A DNA stretch of 41,967 nt from Prevotella sp. (GTDB lineage: Bacteria > Bacteroidota > Bacteroidia > Bacteroidales > Bacteroidaceae). A program made the position numbers and the translations under genes. Every line of letters starts with the position of its first letter. Position 1 is the stretch's first letter. Below, piece by piece: positions 16,285 to 27,300 of the stretch. Where the stretch lies: contig JAFYDA010000044.1 of NCBI GenBank assembly GCA_017545045.1, positions 1 through 41,967 of the forward strand, given 5' to 3'. The notes beneath the pieces were generated by a model. It did not search any database. It worked only from the letters and a program-made list of their open reading frames with translations, and was not told the origin of the DNA.

Positions 16285-16788
16285 TCATGTCAGCCGAATG
16301 ACGTGGCTCATGCTTTGCAAAGAAACCTTGACGGTCGATTTCTGGTTCACGTCTTGTTCATCAAGCAACACCTCGCTGCTGTTAGGTACGCTATACAGCA
16401 TGTATCTATCACCGCCATGCGTAGTCAAAATTACGTGGAAATCCTTTGTATGCAATAGGTTCACGGCTATTCGTGTCGCCTCGAAGAATGCCGTCACTGG
16501 CACCTGCAAGTCGTGGCTCACCACGATGCCCGCCTTCACACGCTTCTCGGTCTGCTTCAATACTGGCGGCTCGGAAATCTCGCCGTCATCACCGTCCTGC
16601 ACATTATACGCTAACGATAGCAAAGCCGCCCCGATACGGTCAACGGTAGCACCGCCTTCGGTCTTGGTACTTGCCATCGTAGTCAGTCCGCTGACCTGAA
16701 ACGGTACCGACATATCACACTCCGACGCAAGCACGAGGTCCACCCTCACCACGTCGTCCAATAGTTGTTCCAAACAATTCTGCTCCAT
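16285..16788 (-). CDS. Unknown head-region protein (167 aa)
   Basis: The product (MEQNCLEQLLDDVVRVDLVL start) is a mixed alpha/beta protein with no recognisable domain, signal peptide or membrane segment. Its best supported feature is a strong Shine-Dalgarno AAGGAGG eight bases before the ATG, unusual for this group. It lies downstream of two other unknown genes (258 and 260 aa) and upstream of the capsid genes. A head-completion or virion morphogenesis role would fit the position, but is inference. A terminator at 16079-16116 follows, so it ends the unit. Confidence 0.75.
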   Translation of the reverse strand: MEQNCLEQLLDDVVRVDLVLASECDMSVPFQVSGLTTMASTKTEGGATVDRIGAALLSLAYNVQDGDDGEISEPPVLKQTEKRVKAGIVVSHDLQVPVTAFFEATRIAVNLLHTKDFHVILTTHGGDRYMLYSVPNSSEVLLDEQDVNQKSTVKVSLQSMSHVIRLT

Positions 16789-16886
16789 GTTTTCCTCCTT
16801 ATTTTGGTTAATTCCAATAGTTTATTTCTGCCATTTTCGTGTTATGACTAAAAAAACGTTAATGTTGTCAATCTTTTAACTTCCGT

Positions 16887-16919
16887 TAAGTGTGTCATTT
16901 CACTCGTTTAACACACTTA
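16887..16919 (-). other. Weak inverted repeat at end of 258-aa gene
   Basis: TAAGTGTGT (16887-16895) pairs with ACACACTTA (16911-16919), spanning the stop codon of the 258-aa gene. There is no clear U tract. It may be a small mRNA-end hairpin. Confidence 0.3.
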
Positions 16920-17676
16920 CTTTATTTCTGTTTTGCTTAATTTCATCCAACAGCGAGTCAATATATGAAGCCTGATGCTCCGTTTCCTTCTCGTAAGTGA
17001 ACAGCACGTCTTCATCCTGGATATCGTCGGCCAGCATCTTTGCATCCTCAATCCAGCGCATCGCCATGCGTCGCATAGAATCGCGGTCGGTGCCGTTTGT
17101 ACCGAGGCACATGTTGTAATGGTAGAAAAAATGGTCGATGCACATGATGACGTCGCGCTGTATGCCCCGCTCGTCACACAGGGCCAGTTCCTTGCGCACC
17201 CAGTTCAGCAAGATGCGGATGAACTCTGTGCGCAGCTGGCGCACCAGTTCGTTGGACTGGCGGAACGGCAGGGTGAACGATGTCGTCACCTGCTTGTACT
17301 GCCCGCCAATGACAATACTCTTCGGTGCCGCGATGCACAGGTAGTCAAAACCGTCGGTCTTCTTGTTGCGCTTCATGTCAGTCAGACAGTTCACCTCGTC
17401 CATCGTGGGCCACTCTGTCGCGTCGCGCTTCAGCAGCATCTTGCCGCCCTGCGGTTTCTTACCATTCAGTATGTTCTTCCACATGCGCTCCGAGAAGCAC
17501 ATGGTATGCTCCGATGCCTGTTCAGACACGAACATAATGCTTGCCGCTATCATCGTGCTCTCCTGCTGGAACGGGGAAAACTCGACTGGCTGGAACTCGC
17601 CCAGCTGGTTGTTGACATCGCGGCTGCGATAAAACTGCGCCACGTAGGTCGGTACTTTCAAGTATATATTCGCCAT
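16900..17676 (-). CDS. Unknown head-region protein (258 aa)
   Basis: The family is unknown. The protein is soluble and contains MANIYLKVPTYVAQFYRSRD at the start, a basic/charged middle and a helical C-terminal half with ALCDERGIQRDVIMCIDHFF. Cysteines are scattered and no zinc motif is evident. It is next to the 260-aa gene (26-base gap) and separated from the 167-aa gene by 111 bases. Position between the lysis/tail genes and the capsid genes suggests a virion or assembly function. I see no enzyme motif. Confidence 0.75.
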   Translation of the reverse strand: MANIYLKVPTYVAQFYRSRDVNNQLGEFQPVEFSPFQQESTMIAASIMFVSEQASEHTMCFSERMWKNILNGKKPQGGKMLLKRDATEWPTMDEVNCLTDMKRNKKTDGFDYLCIAAPKSIVIGGQYKQVTTSFTLPFRQSNELVRQLRTEFIRILLNWVRKELALCDERGIQRDVIMCIDHFFYHYNMCLGTNGTDRDSMRRMAMRWIEDAKMLADDIQDEDVLFTYEKETEHQASYIDSLLDEIKQNRNKVSVLNE

Positions 17677-17702
17677 TGTTGTATTTTATATTAGCTTGTC
17701 TC

Positions 17703-18485
17703 TTAATTCGGATCGCTCTTCGCCAGCACCTCCATATCTCGCTGCACCCGCAGCAGGTCCGTACGCTTGCTGACATACGTCTCGCTACTAATTTCCTGCA
17801 GCCCCTCAGCCTTGCACGGGAAGGAACACCCCACATACCAATGGTTGCCATACTCCCAGAACGTCGGAGTCTCAGGCTTTACGATGTTCATCCGCTCGCC
17901 CTCCTTGGTGCCGTCCATCATGTCAGCCTGCAGCAGTCGGAATACGCGGAGCGGCGTCACCACGGGCAACATCAGCCTGCGATGCTCCAAGTTAATGGCC
18001 TCACGCTGCAGCTTGCTCATCTCACGCACAGGCTTGTCCGTGTCCTTGCGATACAACTCGACATACCTGATAAACTTCTTGTCCTTTGCCTGTTCCTCCG
18101 GCATTGTCACAAGATGCTTTACCTCGGCATAGCTACGATGCTTGTAGTCGTAAACTCTCGTTGCCGTATTGCTCGGCCTGTATTTGTCATCTTTGGCAAC
18201 GACGACCCCCTCACGACGATTGCAGTTCGGTCGCCAGATGGTCTTGCCGTCCTTGTCCTTCACGATAGCAGTCCACACCGTCTTGTTCACCTGTGTTTCA
18301 TCACCAAACACCACGCCGACCACACCGCCTTCAAAGTTCTGGTCAACTGGCACGATGCTCTCTGCGCCACACTTCTTTCCGAAGTCCATCTGCGCCCGTT
18401 CCGCCTTCTGACAGTCGTTCAACAGTTTTCTCAGTCTCTTTCCAATCTCCGATGTACTTTCGCATCTGTAATAATGCTTTGCCAT
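17703..18485 (-). CDS. Unknown head-region protein (260 aa)
   Basis: I use ATG 18485 (MAKHYYRCESTSEIGKRL). An in-frame ATG at 18533 is AT-rich and upstream of the -7 box. The protein has a basic N-terminal helix (EIGKRLRKLLNDCQKA), then a beta-rich centre (GVVFGDETQVNKTVWTAIV) and a helical end. No known domain is recognised. The gene starts a transcription unit: a TATTTTTG box lies 32 bases upstream. It is followed by the 258-aa gene. Confidence 0.75.
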   Translation of the reverse strand: MAKHYYRCESTSEIGKRLRKLLNDCQKAERAQMDFGKKCGAESIVPVDQNFEGGVVGVVFGDETQVNKTVWTAIVKDKDGKTIWRPNCNRREGVVVAKDDKYRPSNTATRVYDYKHRSYAEVKHLVTMPEEQAKDKKFIRYVELYRKDTDKPVREMSKLQREAINLEHRRLMLPVVTPLRVFRLLQADMMDGTKEGERMNIVKPETPTFWEYGNHWYVGCSFPCKAEGLQEISSETYVSKRTDLLRVQRDMEVLAKSDPN

Positions 18486-18516
18486 ATAAATATACCTTTG
18501 TTTTTTTAATTGTTTG

Positions 18517-18524
18517 CAAAAATA
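18517..18524 (-). promoter_or_regulatory. Bacteroidetes -7 box upstream of the 260-aa gene
   Basis: TATTTTTG on the minus strand matches TAnnTTTG, at 32-39 bases before ATG 18485. The intergenic region 18486-18662 is AT-rich and carries no other gene. A good -33 TTTG is not visible. Confidence 0.5.
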
Positions 18525-18662
18525 TAAAGACATGGATTTGTGCTGATTTATATATAAATCCTTAACTATTATTTAACATTTAACTCATGTTTTTGACTCT
18601 TAAATTTCCTTTTATTCACATAAAATAAGAAGAAAGGATTATGGAAATCTCTGTCCTGCTGG

Positions 18663-19160
18663 TTATGCGAGCAGGGTGGCAGCGACACAGGCAGCGTATG
18701 CCGATGTTTCCACCAGGAAACACCATCCATGCCATCGTCGTGCCGCTGCCACGGCGATGGCGAATGCCGGCAGGAGGAGCGTGGGAGTGAGCAGGACGGT
18801 GGCGGCACCTGCCATGCCTCCCACTACCAGCACACCACCTGCATAATGAACCTCACCAAACTCACTCCTGTAACGGGACGAAGCGGCAACAAGAATACCA
18901 CCGATAACAACAAAAATCGCCAACCAACCGAAATTGTCAGGAAGGGCATCTACCAGAGCAGGCATCAACAACACGCACACCATGCTTATCCAAGCACCAA
19001 ACACATCCTGGTGGAACACATACGCCAGCTCCGACACGCTGTCGGGCATGCGCCCCAGCCTGCGCCATCCCCACCACACGCCGTAACCGCCGGCCATCAT
19101 TCCAAACAAAACGAAAATCAGCATAATATCGAGTTGATAAAAGTCATTTCTCTTTCGCAT
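18663..19160 (-). CDS. Multi-pass membrane protein (165 aa)
   Basis: At least five hydrophobic segments are visible, for example LDIMLIFVLFGMMAGGYGVW (about 10-30), WISMVCVLLMPALVD, FGWLAIFVVIGGILVA and TVLLTPTLLLPAFAIAVAA. It is probably an inner membrane protein. The gene overlaps the end of the spanin-like gene by 17 bases, so the two are translationally coupled and probably act together at the envelope in lysis or host exclusion. I do not recognise a family. It is followed by an AT-rich promoter region for the next unit. Confidence 0.75.
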   Translation of the reverse strand: MRKRNDFYQLDIMLIFVLFGMMAGGYGVWWGWRRLGRMPDSVSELAYVFHQDVFGAWISMVCVLLMPALVDALPDNFGWLAIFVVIGGILVAASSRYRSEFGEVHYAGGVLVVGGMAGAATVLLTPTLLLPAFAIAVAAARRWHGWCFLVETSAYAACVAATLLA

Positions 19161-19734
19161 ACACGCGGTTATACCTCAAAGTCGCGTGCGGATTAAAGTT
19201 CACCGCCTTCAGCTCATACCCTTTCGTCCCCCATTTCCAAAAAAGAAACTGGTGGCGATAGAGCCGCCGGACGGCGATCGCCACGCTGTCCTTGACGCTA
19301 TACGAAAGCCGGGGAGCATCATACCAAAACTCAGCCCACGCATCCTTGTAGTGGAGCGGAGCCTGCGGTGTGGTATCGACGGGCGCGAGATACACCGTGT
19401 CGCGGATGACGGTGCCCGACTGCCTGAAGGCCGACAACTCCCGCACCTTCACGCCGAGGTCGTTAAGCAACGCCCGGTCGTTGTCCGAGAGCACCGACGA
19501 CAGCTTTTCAACCAACCGCACCTGTTGCGTCACCACTTCCACGGTGTCGCGGATGGTGTCCCGAACCAACGGAACGTGCCCCTGTTGCCGCGCCAGTTCC
19601 TCGCGCAAGGCGGCATTCTCCTGCTTGATGATGTCCGCACCCGTGAACGTGACGTAGCACGACCGGGCAACGAGAACAATGAATGCCACGGCTGCAATCC
19701 GCGCCGCCCATTCCAAAAGTCTTTCTTTGTCCAT
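19144..19734 (-). CDS. Membrane-anchored coiled-coil protein, spanin-like (196 aa)
   Basis: An N-terminal hydrophobic segment (residues about 10-30, AARIAAVAFIVLVARSCYVT) is followed by a coiled coil (IIKQENAALREELARQQGHV) and a long exported part with repeated DTV segments (RDTIRDTVEVV and RDTVYLAPVDTT). This layout is like DUF6549-type Bacteroidales phage proteins and like i-spanins, which fuse inner and outer membranes during lysis. I cannot see an o-spanin partner. The gene follows the DUF4376 gene after 3 bases and overlaps the next by 17. Confidence 0.7.
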   Translation of the reverse strand: MDKERLLEWAARIAAVAFIVLVARSCYVTFTGADIIKQENAALREELARQQGHVPLVRDTIRDTVEVVTQQVRLVEKLSSVLSDNDRALLNDLGVKVRELSAFRQSGTVIRDTVYLAPVDTTPQAPLHYKDAWAEFWYDAPRLSYSVKDSVAIAVRRLYRHQFLFWKWGTKGYELKAVNFNPHATLRYNRVYAKEK

Positions 19735-19737
19735 AAT

Positions 19738-20268
19738 TTAAAAACTTAACTTTGAAGGATAATCCGTTGTATAGTCATAACCCTCGACCGCCTCGATGCT
19801 GTCAAGGCCGTTGATGGCCGCGCGGTGGCTTTCAGTAACGTTGAGCGCATCCGCCGCATACACCTCAAGGGCAGTGAGCATCTGGTACCAGGCATTGATG
19901 GGGAACGTGTATTGAACACCGTTGAACCACTTGCTGGCACTCTCTCTGCCCATTGTGTAGCAGGCATCCAATGAAATCCTAAGCTGTTGCCTTGTCGGTG
20001 CATCAAGCCACATTGACACGCCGCCGATGGTGAACCCGTTGACGGCTTCCGACGCGTCGTATGCCTCCAGCTCGGCAATCTTCGCCGCCTTCGCCCGCTC
20101 AAGAAGTTCCTCTTGCGTAGGCTCCGGCTCATGCCATTCCTCAAACCCCCACGCGCTTAACTGTTCCTCACTGGGCACCCCGCTGAACAGCGAGCCGCCT
20201 ACAACACGGGTCATGCTCTGGCCTTCCGTGTACCACTCGCCCGTCGTTTGGTTTTGGTATTTCTTCAT
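19738..20268 (-). CDS. DUF4376-like tail-fibre-associated protein (176 aa)
   Basis: Residues about 63-130 (AKIAELEAYDASEAVNGFTI, then MWLDAPTRQQLRISLDACYT) match the DUF4376 pattern KxxxIExYDxSxAVNxF...WLDxxTR, found in phage tail-fibre-linked proteins. N-terminal 55 residues are a small separate segment (MKKYQNQTTGEWYTEGQSM). It lies right after the lectin-like protein and before the spanin-like protein in one tightly packed cluster. It likely belongs to the adsorption structure, as an accessory or chaperone of the fibre. Function of DUF4376 itself is not known. Confidence 0.8.
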   Translation of the reverse strand: MKKYQNQTTGEWYTEGQSMTRVVGGSLFSGVPSEEQLSAWGFEEWHEPEPTQEELLERAKAAKIAELEAYDASEAVNGFTIGGVSMWLDAPTRQQLRISLDACYTMGRESASKWFNGVQYTFPINAWYQMLTALEVYAADALNVTESHRAAINGLDSIEAVEGYDYTTDYPSKLSF

Positions 20269-20277
20269 ATTATCATT

Positions 20278-20855
20278 TTATTTATCAGGTCCAACAATAA
20301 AGGCTCCCGTTCCCTCGTTTCCATACAATGCACCGCTTACTTTGTCGTACATATATCCAATATTCCCGACGCGCACGGGAATCAGGTCAAAAACCTTTCC
20401 ATTAGCATTCTTTACATAAAAACTCATAAATTGAGTAGGTGAACCATTATTACAAAAGATTGTAATTGTAGTGACCGCCCTTGTCAAAGGTCTCGATAAT
20501 TCACTGAATGTTCCGTTAAACGTCACTCCCGTGGTTGAAACCTCCCAACTGCTAACAACATTCAAAGGAGGCTTCATATATTGCGTTTCATTCACTCTCC
20601 CCATTCCTGTATTAAAAACTATCACCGATGAAAGAGAGCCGTACTTCATTATGTCAATCTCGGATCTTGGATTTGACTCGACAATTCTTTTCCTTCCAGT
20701 GTACTCTCCAGGGTTCAGTTCACCGCCAACTGCTGCATAATCTCCTACAGCAAAACTAACAGGCAATGTGATATACTGCGTACCTGTGCTTTCAAGGTAT
20801 TCCACCTCCGCATCGTAGGGCAGCTTTTTCACTCCCCCCATATATCGTCTCCTCA

Positions 20856-20859
<4 letters not shown>
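20278..20859 (-). CDS. Lectin-like tail tip/receptor-binding protein (193 aa)
   Basis: The pattern [16 protein letters not shown] near residue 18-33 and the end [20 protein letters not shown] are hallmarks of concanavalin-A/LamG-like phage proteins of the gut, which are thought to bind glycans. The start is MMRRRYMGG, overlapping the end of the collagen fibre gene by four bases, so it is translationally coupled to it. The nucleotide composition is more AT-rich than in the genes either side, a sign of replacement by recombination. It is a good candidate for the host-specific tip carried by the fibre before it. Confidence 0.75.
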
Positions 20860-22588
<1,729 letters not shown>

Positions 22589-22589
<1 letters not shown>

Positions 22590-22786
22590 TACTTATATAC
22601 CAAGAAATAAACCAGTTTGTTCTTAACTGCACTGAATACAATCGAGAGCACGTTGTGCCCGTTGCAGAAGTCGTCGAGCACGTCGTTGACGGTCCCATCG
22701 GCGGCTTCCTCCATCGTGAAGGTGAAGGTGTGCTGCCTGACGCCGTGACGGCTGACGGCTGTCTTTATCTTTCCTGTGATGTCCAT
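22589..22786 (-). CDS. Unknown small protein (65 aa)
   Basis: The reading frame ([20 protein letters not shown]) overlaps the start of the collagen fibre gene by one base at the ATGA-type junction. The C-terminus is hydrophobic ([18 protein letters not shown]). Its position right before the fibre suggests a small accessory protein. No family is recognised, and it could also be a translated leader. Confidence 0.55.
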
Positions 22787-22819
22787 GATGACGCTACGCT
22801 AAATGATAGATGACAAATG

Positions 22820-22863
22820 ATAAATCTAAAAAAGGAGTTTGGGAGTTTAGGAGTTCTGGAGTT
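22820..22863. repeat. Dispersed GGAGTTTAGGAGT-type repeat
   Basis: GGAGTTTGGGAGTTTAGGAG-type sequence repeats three times in about 40 bases between the DUF5675 gene and the 65-aa gene. I associate such motifs with host-type (Prevotella-like) short repeats. It contains no gene. Confidence 0.5.
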
Positions 22864-22884
22864 TAGACGTTACTGATGGCGGCA

Positions 22885-22953
22885 GCAAATTGCCACTTCG
22901 TTCTCGCTAATCGCTCGCGATACCTTCGGCATTCTTCACTCTTCACTCTTCAC
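22885..22953. repeat. Dispersed repeat copy A (matches 41429-41490)
   Basis: A 63-base stretch (22885-22947) beginning GCAAATTGCCACTTCG and ending CTTCACTCTTCACT is almost identical to 41429-41490 (about three differences). Inverted pieces (ATCGCTCGCGAT) suggest a stem. It lies right after the stop of the DUF5675 gene. The second copy lies in the broken methyltransferase remnant. Confidence 0.85.
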
Positions 22954-23445
22954 TTAGAGGGGGGCTCCCACCGTCACCCAAATCTCCTCCCCCCGCTCAT
23001 CAGCCGCCATCAATATCTTACAAACATATTCAAACATCTCCTTCGTCTTCGTCAACGCCCCCTTGATAGTATTCAACCCAGTCAATAGGCAACCGGCACT
23101 CATCCCCGCAGTGGCAACGTCGGTTTTCAGGTCGCCAGCGTGGAAGAGAATGCCGTCAAAGCCAGGAACGGCAAGAACCCGCGGGAGCCGACCCTTGCAA
23201 AAGTCCATGTAGTACTTCTTCAAAGAAAACTTCGGGCTCACGACCTTCATCGTCACCCGGTACCGACCCGAGGGAATGGCCGTCTTAGACTTCACCTTCA
23301 ACGACCGTATCTGCGCCAGCGACATCCCTTTGTGCAACCCACGGTCCTTGTCTTCAATGATATTGCACACCCAATCCCCATCTATAAAAAGATTGGAAAT
23401 CGTGTACGTCCCCTTCTTATACTTTCTGTCAACCTTCAATTCCAT
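22954..23445 (-). CDS. DUF5675 protein, probable lysis enzyme (163 aa)
   Basis: The start ATG 23445 gives MELKVDRKYKKGTYTISNLF, typical for DUF5675. The signature segments IPSGRYRVTM (about 70-80) and FDGILFHAGDLKTDVATAGM are present, with a conserved His and the Cys in SAGCLLTG. This layout (His, then SxGC) is like L,D-transpeptidase-related domains and DUF5675 genes usually sit beside the holin, so a peptidoglycan-linked lysis role is likely. I cannot prove catalysis. It overlaps the end of the holin by 17 bases. The longer 5' extension is not used because MELKV is preceded by a purine-rich leader. A truncated copy of its first 11 codons occurs at 24299-24331. Confidence 0.75.
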   Translation of the reverse strand: MELKVDRKYKKGTYTISNLFIDGDWVCNIIEDKDRGLHKGMSLAQIRSLKVKSKTAIPSGRYRVTMKVVSPKFSLKKYYMDFCKGRLPRVLAVPGFDGILFHAGDLKTDVATAGMSAGCLLTGLNTIKGALTKTKEMFEYVCKILMAADERGEEIWVTVGAPL

Positions 23446-23932
23446 TTTCCTTCTTTTTAAGTTCGTCGAGTTCCACATCGAAGTGCCTCTCCGTCTTGTC
23501 TATCATAATCTTTTGCAGCGTGCGCCACAGCCGTCCCTCGTTGTCGCTGCGGCACGACGAGTTATTCTCCAACGCCGACCACATCTGCTCAAAGAGGATG
23601 ACCCCCGTGGCGATGTATGACAGGGGAACGGACACATGCACAAACACATACTTCTCGGCAAGGAAAGCTAAGAGAATGAGCACCAGCCTCTCCGGGATGG
23701 TCTTTCTGACCACCTTACCGAAGGCGAACGAGGTGAACTTCGCTTCGTGCCGTTTCGTCTTGTCAGGATAGGCGGCCTTCACCCGTTTGTCTAATTGCCA
23801 CGCCGTATAAGCATCGTAGAGGATGAACGCCACGGCCACCACAATCAGCGGAAAGGCAGGCGAGAACACGCCGCACAGCCAGCCGACGCAAGCGCCGAGA
23901 AAAAGCCACACAATCTTTAAATACTCAATCAT
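23429..23932 (-). CDS. Phage holin (167 aa)
   Basis: Residues 1-40 are hydrophobic (MIEYLKIVWLFLGACVGWLC and AFPLIVVAVAFILYDAYTAW). A second hydrophobic stretch (ERLVLILLAFLAEKYVFVHV, then PLSYIATGVILFEQMW) is separated by a basic cytoplasmic loop (DKTKRHEAKF). A charged soluble tail follows (RHFDVELDELKKKENG). This is the layout of holins found in Bacteroidales phages. It would permeabilise the inner membrane to release or activate the lysis enzyme. The 3' end overlaps the DUF5675 gene by 17 bases, a typical holin-endolysin pair. Confidence 0.8.
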   Translation of the reverse strand: MIEYLKIVWLFLGACVGWLCGVFSPAFPLIVVAVAFILYDAYTAWQLDKRVKAAYPDKTKRHEAKFTSFAFGKVVRKTIPERLVLILLAFLAEKYVFVHVSVPLSYIATGVILFEQMWSALENNSSCRSDNEGRLWRTLQKIMIDKTERHFDVELDELKKKENGIEG

Positions 23933-24036
23933 TCTTCTTTCTTTTTAATTAAACATCGGCAGGGGAAACGGGTGCCGACTCCGCTTTTGCTCACTGAGCA
24001 TTGCCCTTTCTCCGACGGCGGCAACACCTTCCCCCG

Positions 24037-24068
24037 AAAAAGCCCCCGCACCATCGCGGCGGGGAGGC
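24037..24068 (-). terminator. Terminator of the 1620-aa fibre unit
   Basis: On the minus strand GCCTCCCCGC (24068-24059) pairs with GCGGGGGC (24049-24042), a very GC-rich stem, followed by TTTTT (24041-24037). It closes the fibre transcript and opens the holin unit. Confidence 0.75.
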
Positions 24069-24198
24069 CGCAGTAAAACAATCAATAAAAAACCTAACCT
24101 TTTGCTACTAATCTTTGAAAACTAACTTATAAAACAATCATCTGCATTTGAGTAAGAAATAGAGGCTTCCGAACCGTCGCGGCGGGGAGGTGCAATGT
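24050..24198. repeat. Degenerate direct repeats in the 23933-24331 gap
   Basis: CGCGGCGGGGAGG occurs twice, at about 24055-24067 and 24178-24190, and AAAAACCTA.. occurs near 24089 and 24222 with a similar spacing. The gap 23933-24331 (399 bases) has no protein-like ORF. It holds the terminator, these repeats and the duplicated RBS/start cassette. Confidence 0.4.
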
Positions 24199-24280
24199 CT
24201 GCGCCGTGCCTCATACTAAAAACCTATGTACCTAAACCTTTGAAGATATGAATTTCTCATCCATTTACCCTGAATAAAGT

Positions 24281-24346
24281 CCATATCAACTAACCTCCTT
24301 CTTGTACTTCCTGTCAACCTTCAGTTCCATATCAACTAACCTCCTT
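24281..24346 (-). repeat. Duplicated RBS/start cassette with orphan start of DUF5675
   Basis: AAGGAGGTTAGTTGATATGG occurs twice in the minus sense, at 24346-24327 and 24300-24281. The first copy starts MELKVDRKYKKEVS (24330-24286), whose first 11 residues match the DUF5675 start, then stops. The second copy starts a 22-codon ORF (MDFIQGKWMRNSYLQRF). The last codons of the fibre gene (MKEVS) come from the same cassette. Confidence 0.7.
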
Positions 24347-27300
24347 CATTTCTTCAGTCAACGCAAGCCCAAGCATCTCTTGCCCGTAGGTGGTAGGATG
24401 CACTCCAGAACCCAACAGATGCTTACTATTAGTAGAAGCAGTCACTATCACATTATTTGAATAAGTAATAACACAGGTATGTTCCTCAGGGCTTACAGCT
24501 TCACCAGTACCATTCACTTTCTTGGTGGCAGTACAACTGACAGGATTGCCTGGCGTATATCCTTGAGAATATATCAACTTGTCAGTACTGGGATTAAGCT
24601 GGTAAACATCAACATCACCACCTTCAACAGCTGGCCTTATAGGATTAAGCAAGAAATAAGTGGAATATGCCTTTTTCTCCACTCCATCTTCATAAACCCT
24701 GACAACTATTGTCAACGCTATCGGATATTTCAAGACAACACCCTCCTTAACGGTGATGGTCAATTTCTCCCTGGTGATTGATAAACCGCCAACTACCTCC
24801 GTTTCATCGGAAACGGCAAACTTGAAAAACCGTTTGATACCAGTTCCATAATCGGCATCAATGTATGTGTTCCCAACCTTGCACTGAACATTCCTCGTGT
24901 AACCGTCAAAGTTGATATTCTTACTGACAACGGGAGAACTTGAAGAACTGGTATTTTCCTTTTCCCAAACAGTTTGGGAAAGATAGGTTTCAAACACATA
25001 TTTATCATTACCATTGATACCCTGCACTTTGCCCTCGTAATCACAAACCAGACTGCCAACCTTGTTGGTAAGGTCAGTGACAACACTCAGACCTGCGCTC
25101 CATGACTTAGCAGCCACATTAGGATAAATAACAGGGATAGTCTTTATGTCAACAACCTCTTCACCATGATACAAGGCAAAGGTAAGGGCTTCCTTTACAG
25201 TAGTCACATCAATGGCATTGGTGTAATCAACCTCCTTTTCACGATTGGGGTCTGCTCCATCCTGAGTCTTCACATAAAGCCTCGTAATGGGACTGACAAT
25301 ATCAAAAGTCTTCCAAATGTCAATAATAGGGATATTCCAAAGAGCAGACAATGTTTCAAAGGCACTCTTGCCATTGGCATAGTCAATACTCGTACTCAAC
25401 AGGAATGCAATTCTCGCCTTTGAGTTCAACGAATATATCTTATCCATCAAGAACAGCAACGCACCTATAAAAGTAGTCCTGTGGTCGGCAAAGCTGCTAC
25501 CATCAGTATAACGCCATTCACTGGGATAAAAAGCATTCCAGTCGGAAAGGGAATACTTGCCAGCATTGTTGCCGACAACATCTAAAACCCACAAATCAGC
25601 ATCAGCATTCTCTTGGGTAATAATATGCTCCCATGTCCAATAATACTTGTTATATACGCCACCGGGAACATAATAGCCATCAGGCAGGGCATCGGAAGGC
25701 TTCATGTTTTGACTTGCTTTCCCCTCGGCAATAGCATTCAGATATTCGGCAACAGATAAACAAGAGGAACCGAACTTGTAAGGATAAAGCACACCGTCTG
25801 ATTCCTCGGCAACAATAGACATGCCAGGAACACTGGTCTGAACTAAATTAAAGCCAAGCTTCTTTGCTGCAATATAAGGATAAGCAGCATCGGCAGCACT
25901 GCCAAAGGGAATAGAAGTGCCAAGCCACACAACCTTCTTGCCTCTCCAATGACTTTTCTCCAGAGTCCTCGTAACTCTTATACTGACCGCTATCTCAGGA
26001 GAATTGGCAGTGTAATAATGGAAATACTTGGCAAACGCCGTGGCTTTGAACTTCAACACATAAGGAACACCAGCCTGTACGGATATATTGGGAAGATTCT
26101 GAACAATATACCAGGGATGAGTGGCAACACCTGTTTTAGTCGTGGTAAGATATATTATGCCCAAATTCACAGCACTTGGAGATACAATAGTCACTTCATA
26201 GTCATAACCTTTCTCAAAGTAACATTCAATCCACCTTGAATTGGCAGAAGACACATCATTCTCAACAAGCAGCTCAGTTTTATGGTCTTCATCATACAAT
26301 TCATCAACCTCCTCACCCAAAGCATCTATGGCAGCCTTAGACTTTTCTGTAATAGTTTCGACAGTTACAGTAAAAGCAACCTTGGCATTTGTTGCATAAT
26401 GTAAATAAACAGCATCTCCACCAGGGACAAACTCAAACTCAAATTTGCCATCAACAACATAAACACGACCTGGATAAGAAACACCCTCTGAAATACCTAT
26501 ATAGTCAATCTTATTCCTGTTGGAATCACAGGAATATACATTCATCAAACCAAAAGTCGTTGGATAAACATACTCTGTATCTGGGCCAGTTCCATCAGCA
26601 GTTATGGATACTTTGCATAATGAACCTTTCTTAAATGTTATAGGCACATATATTGAATTATCGCCCGACACACCAGTGGCAGATGTTTCTTCAGACTGAG
26701 TTTCTATATCAAACAACTCTTCATTCAGTTCTTCAATAGTATCTTTCAATTCGTCTATATCGCCACTAATAGCATCAATATCTTCATCTAACGCCCCAAT
26801 GCTGGCTTTCAGTTGGTCAATGGTACTTATAGCAGCAATCTTAATGGTATAATTGACACCAGTAGATGGAACATTCTGATAAAAATGCAAGAAAGCAGCA
26901 TTGCCGGTAGCCTTGAAAGTGGTTACATAAGGTTTTCCTGACTGGATGGACGTATTGCTTAAAGTATCAACAACACCTTCTGCGGTCCTATTCTCAGATG
27001 TAAATACCAGGTTAAGCGTTACATCGGCATTTGTATCTATTTGAATAAGGTAATCAACACCTTCAACAAATCCAAAAGGAATCCACTGGCTTCTTGTATT
27101 AGATGTAACACTTATCTCTATGGGATTCGTATCATAAAGAAGGCCACTTTCAATAACATACAATTCACCGTTAAACGCGGCAGTTGAACGGGAAAAAATA
27201 TGAAAACAAAGGGCATCCACATCACCAGTAACTGTGAATGACACCACCTTGGATACACCATCTTTTATGACAATGTCATCAAGGTCCTGTATCTTGACAC

